Source: JBAVEL01 sp049587715
GTDB lineage: Bacteria > Bacteroidota > Ignavibacteria > UBA10030 > UBA6906
Reading direction: 5' to 3'
DNA: 20,733 nt
Assembly (NCBI GenBank): GCA_049587715.1
Contig: JBAVEL010000091.1
Span: 1-20,733, forward strand
Numbering within the stretch: position 1 is the stretch's first letter; each line of letters starts with the position of its first letter. The notes under the pieces are model-generated. The model had not been told where the DNA came from. It saw only the letters and a program-made list of their open reading frames with translations, and did not search any database. The translations under genes were made by a program, and so were the position numbers. This document shows positions 1 through 7,100 of the stretch, one piece after another.

Positions 1-2
1 AT

Positions 3-815
3 CTGCTGGTGCACCGGAAACTCCGCGCCCGTACCGGCGGGGCCCTGCGGTTTTTTGTCTCCGGGGGCGCGGCGCTCCCGAGTGCGCTGGGGGAGTTCTT
101 CGAGGCGGCCGGATTGACAATCCTGGAGGGATACGGGCTGACCGAGTCTTCTCCCGTGCTGTCGGTCAACAGACCCGGGACCTACCGGTTCGGCTGCGTC
201 GGACCCCCCATTCCGGGGGTGGAGATCCGTATCGGAGAGGAGGGGGAGATCCTTGCCCGCGGCCCCAACATCATGAAGGGATACTGGGGGGATGAAGCAG
301 CCACGCGGGAGGTCCTGGACGGGGAGGGATGGCTGCACACCGGGGACATCGGCCGGCTGGAACCGGACGGTTCCCTCAGGATCACGGACCGGAAGAAGCA
401 CATCTTCGTCAGCTCCGGGGGAAAGAACATCGCGCCGCAACCCGTGGAGAACCTGCTTCTGCAGAGCCCCCTGATCGAGCACATTCTTCTGGTGGGAGAC
501 CGGCGCCCCTTCCTTGCCGCCCTCATCGTGCCCGACTTCGAGGCGCTCCGGTCTCTCCCGGGGGGCCGCGCCCAGGAGGGGGAAACGGCGGAGCAGCTTG
601 TGCGGAGGCCCGAGGTCCGGGGAGAAATGGAGCGGGAAGTGCGCCGCCTCCTGCGCGGGCTCCCGCCTTATGAACGGGTGCGCAGGTTCGAAATCCTGCA
701 CAGGCCCTTCACCGTGGAGGGAGGGGAGCTGACTCCCACGCTGAAGATCCGGCGCCGCGTGGTGGAGGAACGGTTCGCGGGTCTCATCGAAGGGATGTAT
801 GCGCGCCCCGCCTGA
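3..815 (+). CDS. Long-chain acyl-CoA synthetase (AMP-forming), C-terminal part
   Basis: Activates fatty acids to acyl-CoA through an acyl-adenylate, at the cytoplasmic side of the membrane. The visible 270 residues are the C-terminal half. They hold the adenylate-forming motif GYGLTESSP, the block GWLHTGDIG, the hinge ITDRKKHIFVSSGGKNIAP and a C-terminal LTPTLKIRRRVV whose lysine is the likely adenylation lysine. The longer C-terminal subdomain, with an LIVPD insert, fits the FAA1/FadD15-type long-chain enzymes rather than acetyl-CoA synthetase. The reading frame is open to the window edge, so the N-terminal half and the start lie upstream and the GTG at 9 is not a real start. The stop TGA at 813-815 abuts the -35 of the next promoter. 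The family is sure; the substrate chain length is inferred. Confidence 0.9.
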   Translation: MLVHRKLRARTGGALRFFVSGGAALPSALGEFFEAAGLTILEGYGLTESSPVLSVNRPGTYRFGCVGPPIPGVEIRIGEEGEILARGPNIMKGYWGDEAATREVLDGEGWLHTGDIGRLEPDGSLRITDRKKHIFVSSGGKNIAPQPVENLLLQSPLIEHILLVGDRRPFLAALIVPDFEALRSLPGGRAQEGETAEQLVRRPEVRGEMEREVRRLLRGLPPYERVRRFEILHRPFTVEGGELTPTLKIRRRVVEERFAGLIEGMYARPA

Positions 816-844
816 TTGACATTCAGAACCGTTTTCTCTACCTT
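816..844 (+). promoter_or_regulatory. Probable promoter of the nuo operon
   Basis: A perfect -35 TTGACA lies at 816-821, then a 17-base spacer, then TACCTT at 839-844 as the -10. Transcription would start near 851, giving a leader of about 50 bases before nuoA. The element begins one base after the stop codon of the acyl-CoA synthetase. The same TTGnnn-N17-TAnnTT layout occurs at four other gene starts in this window, which raises confidence. The -10 resembles the Bacteroidetes TAnnTTTG type more than TATAAT. Confidence 0.6.
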
Positions 845-900
845 TTTGTCGGCCGGACCTCCGGACCGAAGACCCGCCCTCACGTGTCGGATTCCCTGCA

Positions 901-1257
901 ATGATCGAGCAGTACGCCCCCATCGGCATCATGATCCTGCTGGCCGTGGCCTTCGGCCTGTTTCTCGTGAACGTGAACAGGTGGCTGGGGCCGCGGCGGC
1001 CGACGGAGGAGAAGCTCTCCACCTATGAGAGCGGCATGGAGCCGGTCCGCACCGCCCGGGAGCGGTTTTCCGTCAAGTTCTACCTTGTGGCGGTGCTCTT
1101 CATCCTGTTCGACATCGAGATCGTGTTCATGTATCCCTGGGCCGTCCGGTTCCGGGAGCTGGGGGTGACCGGGTATGTGGAGATGCTGGTCTTTATCGCC
1201 ATCCTGCTGGTGGGCTATGCCTATATCCTGAGGAAGGGGGCGCTCCGATGGGCCTGA
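901..1257 (+). CDS. nuoA: NADH-quinone oxidoreductase subunit A (NuoA)
   Basis: Small membrane subunit of respiratory complex I, at the junction between the hydrophilic arm and the membrane arm. The 118 residues show three hydrophobic segments: about 7-25, 60-80 (YLVAVLFILFDIEIVFMYPW, the family signature with acidic DIE inside the membrane) and 91-110. The conserved loop YESGMEP stands before the second helix, as in other NuoA proteins. Length is normal for the family. The start is ATG 901; the ribosome binding site is weak. The 3' end overlaps nuoB by 10 bases, which implies translational coupling. This is the first gene of a nuoABCDEF run. Confidence 0.97.
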   Translation: MIEQYAPIGIMILLAVAFGLFLVNVNRWLGPRRPTEEKLSTYESGMEPVRTARERFSVKFYLVAVLFILFDIEIVFMYPWAVRFRELGVTGYVEMLVFIAILLVGYAYILRKGALRWA

Positions 1258-1787
1258 AGGTACTCGAACAGGACGGGTTCCTGACCACCCGGCTGGACGA
1301 GGCGATCAACTGGGCCCGCAAGAACTCCCTCTGGCCCATGCCGATGGGCATTTCCTGCTGTGCCATCGAGATGATGGCCACTGCCTCGCCCCGTTTCGAC
1401 ATCTCCCGCTTCGGCTCCGAGGTGATGCGCTTCACCCCCCGGCAGTGCGACGTGATGATCGTGGCGGGCACGGTCACCTACAAGATGGCGAAGGTGGTGC
1501 GGAAGATCTACGACCAGATGCCCGATCCGAAATGGGTCATCTCCATGGGGGCCTGCGCCTCCTCGGGCGGCATGTTCCGGTCCTACTCGGTTGTGCAGGG
1601 GATCCATCAGTTCATGCCCGTGGACGTCTTCGTGGCCGGCTGTCCGCCCAGGCCTGAGAACCTCCTGCACGCCCTTCTGGAGCTTCAGAAGAAAGTGGCC
1701 GAGGAACGAACTCTCGGAGGCCGCTCTCCCCGGGAACGGATCCTGGTGGCTGAATCCGGTTCCACCCAGAGGATTGCAGCGCCGTGA
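1248..1787 (+). CDS. nuoB: NADH-quinone oxidoreductase subunit B (NuoB)
   Basis: Complex I subunit that carries cluster N2, the last iron-sulfur centre before quinone. The four ligands of the tandem-cysteine site are all present: Cys37 and Cys38 (GISCCAIEMMA), Cys103 (GACASSGGMF) and Cys132 (GCPPRPENLL). The motif for quinone-site contact, FDISRFGSEVMRFTPRQ, is intact. The protein is 179 residues, normal for the family. The start ATG lies inside the end of nuoA and the stop overlaps the nuoC start (GTGA), so nuoA, B and C should be translated together. Confidence 0.98.
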   Translation: MGLKVLEQDGFLTTRLDEAINWARKNSLWPMPMGISCCAIEMMATASPRFDISRFGSEVMRFTPRQCDVMIVAGTVTYKMAKVVRKIYDQMPDPKWVISMGACASSGGMFRSYSVVQGIHQFMPVDVFVAGCPPRPENLLHALLELQKKVAEERTLGGRSPRERILVAESGSTQRIAAP

Positions 1788-2269
1788 CCAATGCGGACAT
1801 TGCCGCCGGGCTCTCGGGACGTTTTCCCGGGAGCATCCTCTCCCGGGAGGAATTCCGCGGGGACCTCACCCTGGTGGTTGCCGCCGCGGACATCCTTCCG
1901 GTGTGCCGCTTCCTCAAGTCGGAGCCGGGCTATGAGTTCACCATGGTGGTGGATCTCTGTGGGGTGGATACGGGCCGGGTGGAAGGCCGGTTCGAGGTGG
2001 TGTACAACCTGTATTCCCTCTCCGGCAGCCGGTATCTCCGCCTGAAGACCCGGGTGGAGCAGCAGGATCCCGCGCTGGACAGCGTGACGCCTGTGTGGTC
2101 GGGCGCCAACTGGCACGAGCGGGAAACCTTCGACATGTACGGGATCCGGTTCCGGGGTCATCCCGACCTTCGACGGCTGTACATGCCCGAGGAGTTCGCC
2201 TACCATCCGCTGCGCAAGGATTTTCCCCTTCTGGGAGTGCCGGACTCGATACCCCTTCCCCGTCCCTGA
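1784..2269 (+). CDS. nuoC: NADH-quinone oxidoreductase subunit C (NuoC, 30 kDa)
   Basis: Peripheral-arm subunit of complex I that packs against NuoD and NuoB; it binds no cofactor. The 30-kDa family signature is visible near residues 105-135: ERETFDMYGIRFRGHPDLRR followed by LYMPEEF and HPLRKDFPL. At 161 residues it is a stand-alone NuoC, not the NuoCD fusion found in E. coli. The start is GTG, overlapping the nuoB stop by four bases. The stop is 16 bases before nuoD. Confidence 0.96.
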   Translation: MTNADIAAGLSGRFPGSILSREEFRGDLTLVVAAADILPVCRFLKSEPGYEFTMVVDLCGVDTGRVEGRFEVVYNLYSLSGSRYLRLKTRVEQQDPALDSVTPVWSGANWHERETFDMYGIRFRGHPDLRRLYMPEEFAYHPLRKDFPLLGVPDSIPLPRP

Positions 2270-2285
2270 ACCGCTGGCTCATCCC

Positions 2286-3542
2286 ATGCCTCCCCGAACC
2301 CCCGAAGAAGCCTCCAGAAGCAGGATTCTCCAGGCGCTGGAAGACCAGGATACCACCGTTGCCGTGGAGGATCCGCTGGAGAACACCATGGTGCTCAACA
2401 TGGGGCCCCAGCATCCGGCCACGCACGGGGTGCTCCGCCTGCTGCTGAAGCTGGACGGAGAGACCGTCCTGTCGGCCGTGCCGGAGATGGGGTACCTCCA
2501 CCGCGGGTACGAGAAGATCGCCGAATACAGCACCTATCACGAGTTTATCCCGCACACGGACCGGCTGGACTATCTCTCCCCCATCTCCAACAACGTGGCG
2601 TACGTCCTGGCCGTGGAGAAGCTGCTGGGGCTGGAAGTGCCCCGGAGGGCGGACTACATACGCGTGCTGTGCTGCGAGATGGCGCGCATCGCCTCCCACC
2701 TTGTGTCGGTCGGATCCATGGCCATGGATGTCGGCGCGCTCACCGTCCTCCTGTGGACATTCCGGGAGCGGGAGAAGCTGATGGACATCTACGACGTGCT
2801 GACGGGGGCCCGTTTCACCACCAGCTACACCCGCATCGGAGGACTGGCCCGGGATTGGACCCACCGGTGCAGCTCCATGTTGCGGTCCTTCCTGGAGCAC
2901 CTGGACGACGATCTGGACGAGGTGCGCCGGCTCCTCCAGAGGAACCGGATCTTCATCGAACGGTGCGAGAACGTGGGGACCATCTCCCCCGAGGTCCTCG
3001 TGGATATGGGTGTCAGCGGGCCGATTCTGCGGGCGGCCGGGATTCCCAAGGACCTGCGCCGGGACAACCCCTATCTTGCCTACGGAGAGCTGGATTTTGA
3101 GGTCGTGACGCTGACCGAGAGCGATTCCCTGGCCCGGTTCTACGTCCGCATGAACGAGATGAAGCAGAGCGCCCGCATCCTCTCCCAGGCGCTCGACAGG
3201 ATCCCTCCGGGTCCGTTTTATGCAGGGGCCCCGAAACGGGTGTTGCCGGCCAAGGAGCGGGTGTATACGCGGATGGAGGAGCTGATTCAGGATTTCATGC
3301 TGATCAATGCCGGCATCAATCCACCCCCGGGGGAGGTGTACCAGGGAATCGAGTCCTCGAAGGGGGAACTGGGTTTCTTCATCATCAGCGACGGCACGGG
3401 GCACCCCTGGCGCATGAAGATCCGCTCCCCGTCCATGGTGAACATTTCCACACTCCCGGTTCTCTGCCGGGGGGCCATGATATCGGACATCGTGGCCATC
3501 ATCGGGAGCATCGACCCCGTGATGGGGGAAGCGGATAAGTAA
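2286..3542 (+). CDS. nuoD: NADH-quinone oxidoreductase subunit D (NuoD, 49 kDa)
   Basis: Complex I subunit forming the quinone-binding pocket together with NuoB; it descends from the large subunit of NiFe hydrogenases. The N-terminal signature LNMGPQHPATHGVLRLLL (about residues 37-54) contains the histidines that line the quinone site. GYLHRGYEKIAE, ISNNVAYVLAVEKLL and the C-terminal SIDPVMGEADK ending are also typical. It is 418 residues, slightly long because of a polar N-terminal extension of about 35 residues. The start is ATG 2286, 16 bases after nuoC; its ribosome binding site is weak. A shorter start at the ATG near 2388 would remove part of the conserved N-terminal block, so it is unlikely. 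Confidence 0.97.
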   Translation: MPPRTPEEASRSRILQALEDQDTTVAVEDPLENTMVLNMGPQHPATHGVLRLLLKLDGETVLSAVPEMGYLHRGYEKIAEYSTYHEFIPHTDRLDYLSPISNNVAYVLAVEKLLGLEVPRRADYIRVLCCEMARIASHLVSVGSMAMDVGALTVLLWTFREREKLMDIYDVLTGARFTTSYTRIGGLARDWTHRCSSMLRSFLEHLDDDLDEVRRLLQRNRIFIERCENVGTISPEVLVDMGVSGPILRAAGIPKDLRRDNPYLAYGELDFEVVTLTESDSLARFYVRMNEMKQSARILSQALDRIPPGPFYAGAPKRVLPAKERVYTRMEELIQDFMLINAGINPPPGEVYQGIESSKGELGFFIISDGTGHPWRMKIRSPSMVNISTLPVLCRGAMISDIVAIIGSIDPVMGEADK

Positions 3543-3607
3543 GGAACGCGGGGGCGGCCGTGGCGCGCCCGCCGCTGTGCACGGTTCCATTCATTACCGG
3601 AGGGCGC

Positions 3608-4072
3608 ATGCTCTCGGAGAGTTCCCTTCGGCGCATTGATGCGCTGAAGGGGCGGTATCAGCAGCCCTCTTCGGTCATCCTGGAAGCCCTCTGGATGTGG
3701 CAGGAGGAGCACGGGTGGATCTCCGAGGAGGGGATGAAACAGATCGCGGGCCTGTTGGAGGTTCCCTATCACCATGTCTACGGGGTGGTGACGTTCTACA
3801 CGATGTTCAACCGGAGACCGGTGGGGCGGCACACAATCGAGGTCTGCACGAACGTCTCGTGCATGCTGCGGAACGGGGAGCGGGTTCTCCGGCACCTTGA
3901 GAGCCGCCTGGGCATCCGTGCCGGCGAAACCACGCCCGACGGCCGCTTCACGCTGATGGAGGCGGAGTGCCTGGGCTCCTGCGGGACGGCTCCCGTGATG
4001 CAGGTGGGGGATGAGTACTACGAGAACCTGAGCGAGGCGGAGGTGGACCGGATTTTGAACCGGATGAAGTGA
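3608..4072 (+). CDS. nuoE: NADH-quinone oxidoreductase subunit E (NuoE, 24 kDa)
   Basis: Part of the NADH-dehydrogenase module of complex I. It carries the [2Fe-2S] cluster N1a in a thioredoxin-like fold. All four ligands are present in the usual spacing: Cys80-x4-Cys85 (CTNVSC) and Cys121-x3-Cys125 (CLGSC). The N-terminal helical bundle (residues 10-60) includes PSSVILEALWMWQEEHGWIS, and the HVYGVVTFYTMF motif follows it. I chose ATG 3608 because GGAGGG stands just upstream at 3599-3604. A GTG at 3560 in the same frame would add a 16-residue extension unlike the family. The protein is 154 residues. The stop sits right before nuoF. Confidence 0.95.
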   Translation: MLSESSLRRIDALKGRYQQPSSVILEALWMWQEEHGWISEEGMKQIAGLLEVPYHHVYGVVTFYTMFNRRPVGRHTIEVCTNVSCMLRNGERVLRHLESRLGIRAGETTPDGRFTLMEAECLGSCGTAPVMQVGDEYYENLSEAEVDRILNRMK

Positions 4073-4074
4073 CC

Positions 4075-5331
4075 ATGGAACCGATGCTTCTCCCCCCCAT
4101 GCCCGGATTCCACTCCATCGGGGTCTACGAGGCGCACGGGGGCTATGCCATGCTCCGCAGGGCTCTCGCGATGGAACCCCGGGAGGTCACCGAAGAGGTG
4201 AAGAAATCCGGCCTGCGGGGCCGCGGGGGGGCGTGTTTTCCGACAGGCCTCAAGTGGTCCTTCATGCCGCCCGGGGACGAGAAGCCCAAATACCTCTGCA
4301 TCAACGGTGACGAAAGCGAGCCGGGGACCTTCAAGGACAGGCAGATATTTGAGAAGAACCCGCATCTCCTCATCGAAGGGGCCGTCATTGCCGCCTATGC
4401 CATGGGGGCGCGGGTCTGCTACCTGTACATCCGGGGGGAATACAGGAAGTGGATCGGCATGATGCAGGCGGCGGTGGACGATGCCTACGGGCGCGGATAC
4501 CTGGGCGCCGACATCCTCGGGTCGGGTTTCGGCACGGATCTCTTCCTGCACCGGGGAGCGGGGGCCTACATCTGCGGCGAGGAGTCCTCCCTCATGAACT
4601 CCATCGAGGGTCTGCGCGGGTACCCCCGGGTCAAGCCGCCCTTCCCGGCCCAGTCGGGGCTCTGGGGCTGTCCCACCACCATCAACAACGTGGAGACCAT
4701 TGCCAACGTTCCCCACATTCTCCGGCTGGGGGCGGCGGCCTACGCGGCGATCGGAGCGCCCCGGCATCCGGGGCCGATTCTGGTGGGCATCAGCGGACAT
4801 GTCCACAAGCCGGGGGTCTATGAGGTCCCCACGGGCACCCTTCTCACCGATCTGATCCATGTCCACGGGGGCGGGGTCCCCGGGGGGAAGGCGGTCAAGG
4901 CCGTCATTCCCGGGGGATCCTCCACCATGATGCTCCGGGGGGACGCCCTGGAGGGGGTGGGGATGGATGCCGAAAGCCTGAAAGAGGCGGGTTCCTCCGT
5001 CGGGACCGCGGGCCTGATTGTGATGGACGAGGACACGGACATTGTCCGGGTTCTGGCCCGCATCACCAGGTTCTACTATCATGAGTCCTGCGGGCAATGC
5101 ACTCCCTGCCGTGAGGGGACGGGATGGATGCTCAAGCTTCTCCGCCGTTTCGAGAGCTCCCAGGCGCGGGAAGGCGATCTGGAGCTTCTGCTGGAGGTCG
5201 CGGGAAACATCGAGGGCAACACGGTGTGCGCCCTCGGCGACGCGGCCGCCTGGCCCGTTCAGAGCGCCATCCGGACGTTCCGGGAAGAATTCGAGCGGCG
5301 CATCCAGCCCCGCCGGGCAGCCGCATCCTGA
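4075..5331 (+). CDS. nuoF: NADH-quinone oxidoreductase subunit F (NuoF, 51 kDa)
   Basis: NADH-oxidising subunit of complex I, holding FMN and the [4Fe-4S] cluster N3. In order: the NADH/FMN loop GLRGRGGACFPTGLKW, the FMN-binding GDESEPGTFKDR, YICGEESSLMNSIEG, the SLBB domain, then the cluster motif SCGQCTPCREGTGWML with a fourth cysteine in NTVCALGDAA. No key residue is missing. The start is ATG 4075, two bases after the nuoE stop; an in-frame GTG at 4069 that overlaps that stop (GTGA) is equally possible and would add two residues. Length is about 418 residues. In most 14-gene operons nuoG follows, but here dut does. Confidence 0.97.
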   Translation: MEPMLLPPMPGFHSIGVYEAHGGYAMLRRALAMEPREVTEEVKKSGLRGRGGACFPTGLKWSFMPPGDEKPKYLCINGDESEPGTFKDRQIFEKNPHLLIEGAVIAAYAMGARVCYLYIRGEYRKWIGMMQAAVDDAYGRGYLGADILGSGFGTDLFLHRGAGAYICGEESSLMNSIEGLRGYPRVKPPFPAQSGLWGCPTTINNVETIANVPHILRLGAAAYAAIGAPRHPGPILVGISGHVHKPGVYEVPTGTLLTDLIHVHGGGVPGGKAVKAVIPGGSSTMMLRGDALEGVGMDAESLKEAGSSVGTAGLIVMDEDTDIVRVLARITRFYYHESCGQCTPCREGTGWMLKLLRRFESSQAREGDLELLLEVAGNIEGNTVCALGDAAAWPVQSAIRTFREEFERRIQPRRAAAS

Positions 5332-5335
5332 AGGC

Positions 5336-5360
5336 CGGGGGCATCCATCCGGTGCCCCCG
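5336..5360 (+). terminator. Hairpin between nuoF and dut
   Basis: An 8-base-pair perfect stem (CGGGGGCA at 5336-5343 with TGCCCCCG at 5353-5360) and a 9-base loop lie four bases after the nuoF stop. There is no T tract, so it may be a weak or Rho-assisted terminator, or a structure that protects the nuo mRNA end. No promoter of the local type was seen before dut, so some read-through into dut is expected. Confidence 0.35.
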
Positions 5361-5386
5361 CTCTGCAGCCGAAAGAGGCACCCGCC

Positions 5387-5830
5387 ATGAAGATCCTGAT
5401 TTCCCGTCTCGCAAGCGCCGGGGACGACATTCCCCTTCCCGCCTATGCCACGGAACACGCCGCAGGGATGGACGTGCGGGCCGCCGTTGAGGGACCCCTG
5501 GTCATCCCGCCCGGCGAGACCGTTTGTGTTCCCACCGGATTTGCATTCGCCCTCCCGCCCGGGTTCGAGGCCCAGGTGCGGGCGCGGAGCGGACTCGCCG
5601 CGCGGCACCAGATCGGGGTCCTGAACGCGCCGGGGACCGTGGACGCGGACTACCGGGGGGAAGTGATGGTGATCCTGACGAACTTCGGGCGGGAGGATTT
5701 CACCGTCCGCCGCGGGGACCGGATCGCGCAGCTTGTGATTGCCCGGCATGAGAAGGTGACCTGGGAACCGGCGGACGTTCTTCCCGGGAGCTCCCGCGGC
5801 GCGGGGGGATTCGGCCACACCGGCCGCTGA
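5387..5830 (+). CDS. dut: dUTP diphosphatase (dUTPase)
   Basis: Hydrolyses dUTP to dUMP and pyrophosphate, keeping uracil out of DNA and feeding thymidylate synthesis; a cytoplasmic homotrimer. All five motifs of the trimeric family are present in order: AGMDVRA (about residue 26), RARSGLA (about 64), GTVDADYRGEV with the catalytic Asp (about 84), RGDRIAQLVI (about 109) and the C-terminal arm RGAGGFGHTGR, which closes over the base. The protein is 147 residues, normal for bacteria. The start ATG 5387 is preceded by the purine-rich GAAAGAGG. The frame is open upstream into nuoF, but that part is a shadow of nuoF. Confidence 0.96.
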   Translation: MKILISRLASAGDDIPLPAYATEHAAGMDVRAAVEGPLVIPPGETVCVPTGFAFALPPGFEAQVRARSGLAARHQIGVLNAPGTVDADYRGEVMVILTNFGREDFTVRRGDRIAQLVIARHEKVTWEPADVLPGSSRGAGGFGHTGR

Positions 5831-5869
5831 CCGGCCCCGCCGGATTGATGCCTGCGAGGAGGCCTCCGG

Positions 5870-6592
5870 GTGAAACACGGAATCCTGTATCTGGTCGCCG
5901 TCCCCATCGGGAACGAAGAGGACATCTCGCATCGCGCGGCTGCCGTGCTGGGGAGCGTGGATCTGGTGGCGATGGAGGAGGCGAAGGAGGGCACGAGACT
6001 CCTGCGGCGCCTGGGCATCCGGGCGCGCCTGACAACGCTCAACGAGCATAACGAGCCGGAGGCCTCGCGCGAGCTCCTCGGCGAGCTCACCTCCGGGCAC
6101 AATGTCGCGCTGATCTCCGACGGCGGGACTCCCGTCTTTGCCGATCCCGGACGTCTGCTGGTCTCCCAGGCCGCCGAGGCGGGGATTCGCATCGTTCCGG
6201 TTCCCGGTCCCTCCTCCCTCATGGCGGCCCTGGTGGTCACCGGGTTCCGGATGGACCGGTTTCTGTTCTACGGGTGGCTCTCGCCGAAGGCGGATGTGCG
6301 CCGCAGGGAGCTCCGGACCCTCCGTCGGGAACCGATGCCCATTGTCATCCTGGAAACCCCGTACCGCCTTCTGCCGCTGATGCGGGACTTGGCGGAGTCC
6401 TTCGGGGGGGGGCGCCGCATCTGCCTGGCCTTCAATCTCACGCTTCCCGATGAGAGAATCTTCAGGGGAACGGCGGAGGAGCTGCACAGGGAGATGGAGA
6501 AACTCCGCCCGAAAGGGGAATTCGTGGTTGTTCTTGAGGGGATGGCCGGGCCCCCCTTGGGCCGCCCGCACCTGCGTGCGCCCCGGCGCTAG
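5870..6592 (+). CDS. RsmI-like SAM-dependent methyltransferase (tetrapyrrole methylase fold), divergent
   Basis: The nearest known role is 2'-O-methylation of C1402 in 16S rRNA (RsmI). The fold is clear: N-terminal LYLVAVPIGNEEDISHRA, then EHNEPEASRELL, the SAM loop ISDGGTPVFADPG, the GPSS turn VPGPSSLMAAL, and the C-terminal FYGWLSPKADVRRREL. Several positions differ from standard RsmI as I remember it: EDTR is replaced by MEEAKEG, YESPHR by LETPYR, and the RELTK block by AFNLTLPDE. The last two look like the second, Bacteroidetes-type SAM methyltransferase family. It may therefore be RsmI or a paralog with another target. The start is GTG 5870 with GAGGAGG 8 bases upstream. Length is 240 residues, shorter than E. 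coli RsmI (about 286). Confidence 0.8.
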   Translation: MKHGILYLVAVPIGNEEDISHRAAAVLGSVDLVAMEEAKEGTRLLRRLGIRARLTTLNEHNEPEASRELLGELTSGHNVALISDGGTPVFADPGRLLVSQAAEAGIRIVPVPGPSSLMAALVVTGFRMDRFLFYGWLSPKADVRRRELRTLRREPMPIVILETPYRLLPLMRDLAESFGGGRRICLAFNLTLPDERIFRGTAEELHREMEKLRPKGEFVVVLEGMAGPPLGRPHLRAPRR

Positions 6593-6643
6593 CGCGCGGC
6601 GGGGAATCCTGGGGCCGTCCCCGGTGTTCTGGGTGGTGGAAGC

Positions 6644-6665
6644 CCGCGGCGGTTTCCGCCCGCGG
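6644..6665 (+). other. GC-rich hairpin upstream of apaG
   Basis: CCGCGGCGG (6644-6652), a TTT loop and CCGCCCGCGG (6656-6665) form a nine-pair stem with one bulged C. It lies in the 102-base gap between the rsmI-like gene and apaG and ends 29 bases before the apaG ATG. There is no T tract. It may attenuate or stabilise the transcript; no promoter of the local type was found in this gap. Confidence 0.35.
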
Positions 6666-6694
6666 CCTCTTGCGAATCCATATGGGGACTTTCC

Positions 6695-7078
6695 ATGCAT
6701 ACCTATGTCGAGACGACGGAGGACATCACTGTCAGCGTCAGCCCGGTGTACCTGGACGGCCAGTCGGATCCCATGCGAAGGCGGTTTGTTTTTGCCTACT
6801 TCGTGCGGATACAGAACAACGGGAGCCACCCGGTCCAGCTCCTGCGCCGCCGGTGGATCATCCAGGACGGAAGCGGGGACCTGAGAGAGGTGGAGGGGGA
6901 GGGCGTTGTGGGCCGCCAGCCCGTGATTCCGCCGGGCAGGGCCCATGCCTACAACAGCTTCTGCATCCTCGAGGCCTTTGAGGGGAGCATGAGCGGGAGC
7001 TACCGGATGCGACGGGAGACGGGGGAGGAGTTTGAGGTGCAGATTCCCCGTTTCACCCTCCGGGCCGCCGCCAACTGA
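6695..7078 (+). CDS. apaG: ApaG-domain protein
   Basis: A small beta-sandwich protein (fibronectin III-like fold, DUF525) of unknown biochemical role; in enterobacteria it is linked to the ApaH/KsgA region. The whole 127 residues match the family: EDITVSVSPVYLDGQSDP at the N-terminus, FAYFVRIQNNGSHPVQLLRR, the RRRWIIQDGSG strand, the GEGVVGRQPVIPPGRAH glycine motif and the C-terminal GSYRMRRETGEEFEVQIPRF. Its neighbour here is an rsmI-like methyltransferase rather than ksgA, which still fits a loose link with rRNA maturation. The start is ATG 6695. Its ribosome binding site is weak. Confidence 0.95.
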   Translation: MHTYVETTEDITVSVSPVYLDGQSDPMRRRFVFAYFVRIQNNGSHPVQLLRRRWIIQDGSGDLREVEGEGVVGRQPVIPPGRAHAYNSFCILEAFEGSMSGSYRMRRETGEEFEVQIPRFTLRAAAN

Positions 7079-7100
7079 GTCCCTCCGCCGGATCCCTTCC

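Noticed and set aside
114..119. Perfect TTGACA inside the acyl-CoA synthetase gene
   Set aside because: No TAnnTT or TATAAT-like box follows at 16-18 bases, and it lies in conserved coding sequence.
5042..5386. N-terminal extension of dut into nuoF
   Set aside because: The 115 extra residues are a shadow of nuoF. The dUTPase begins normally at ATG 5387 with MKILISRLASAG.
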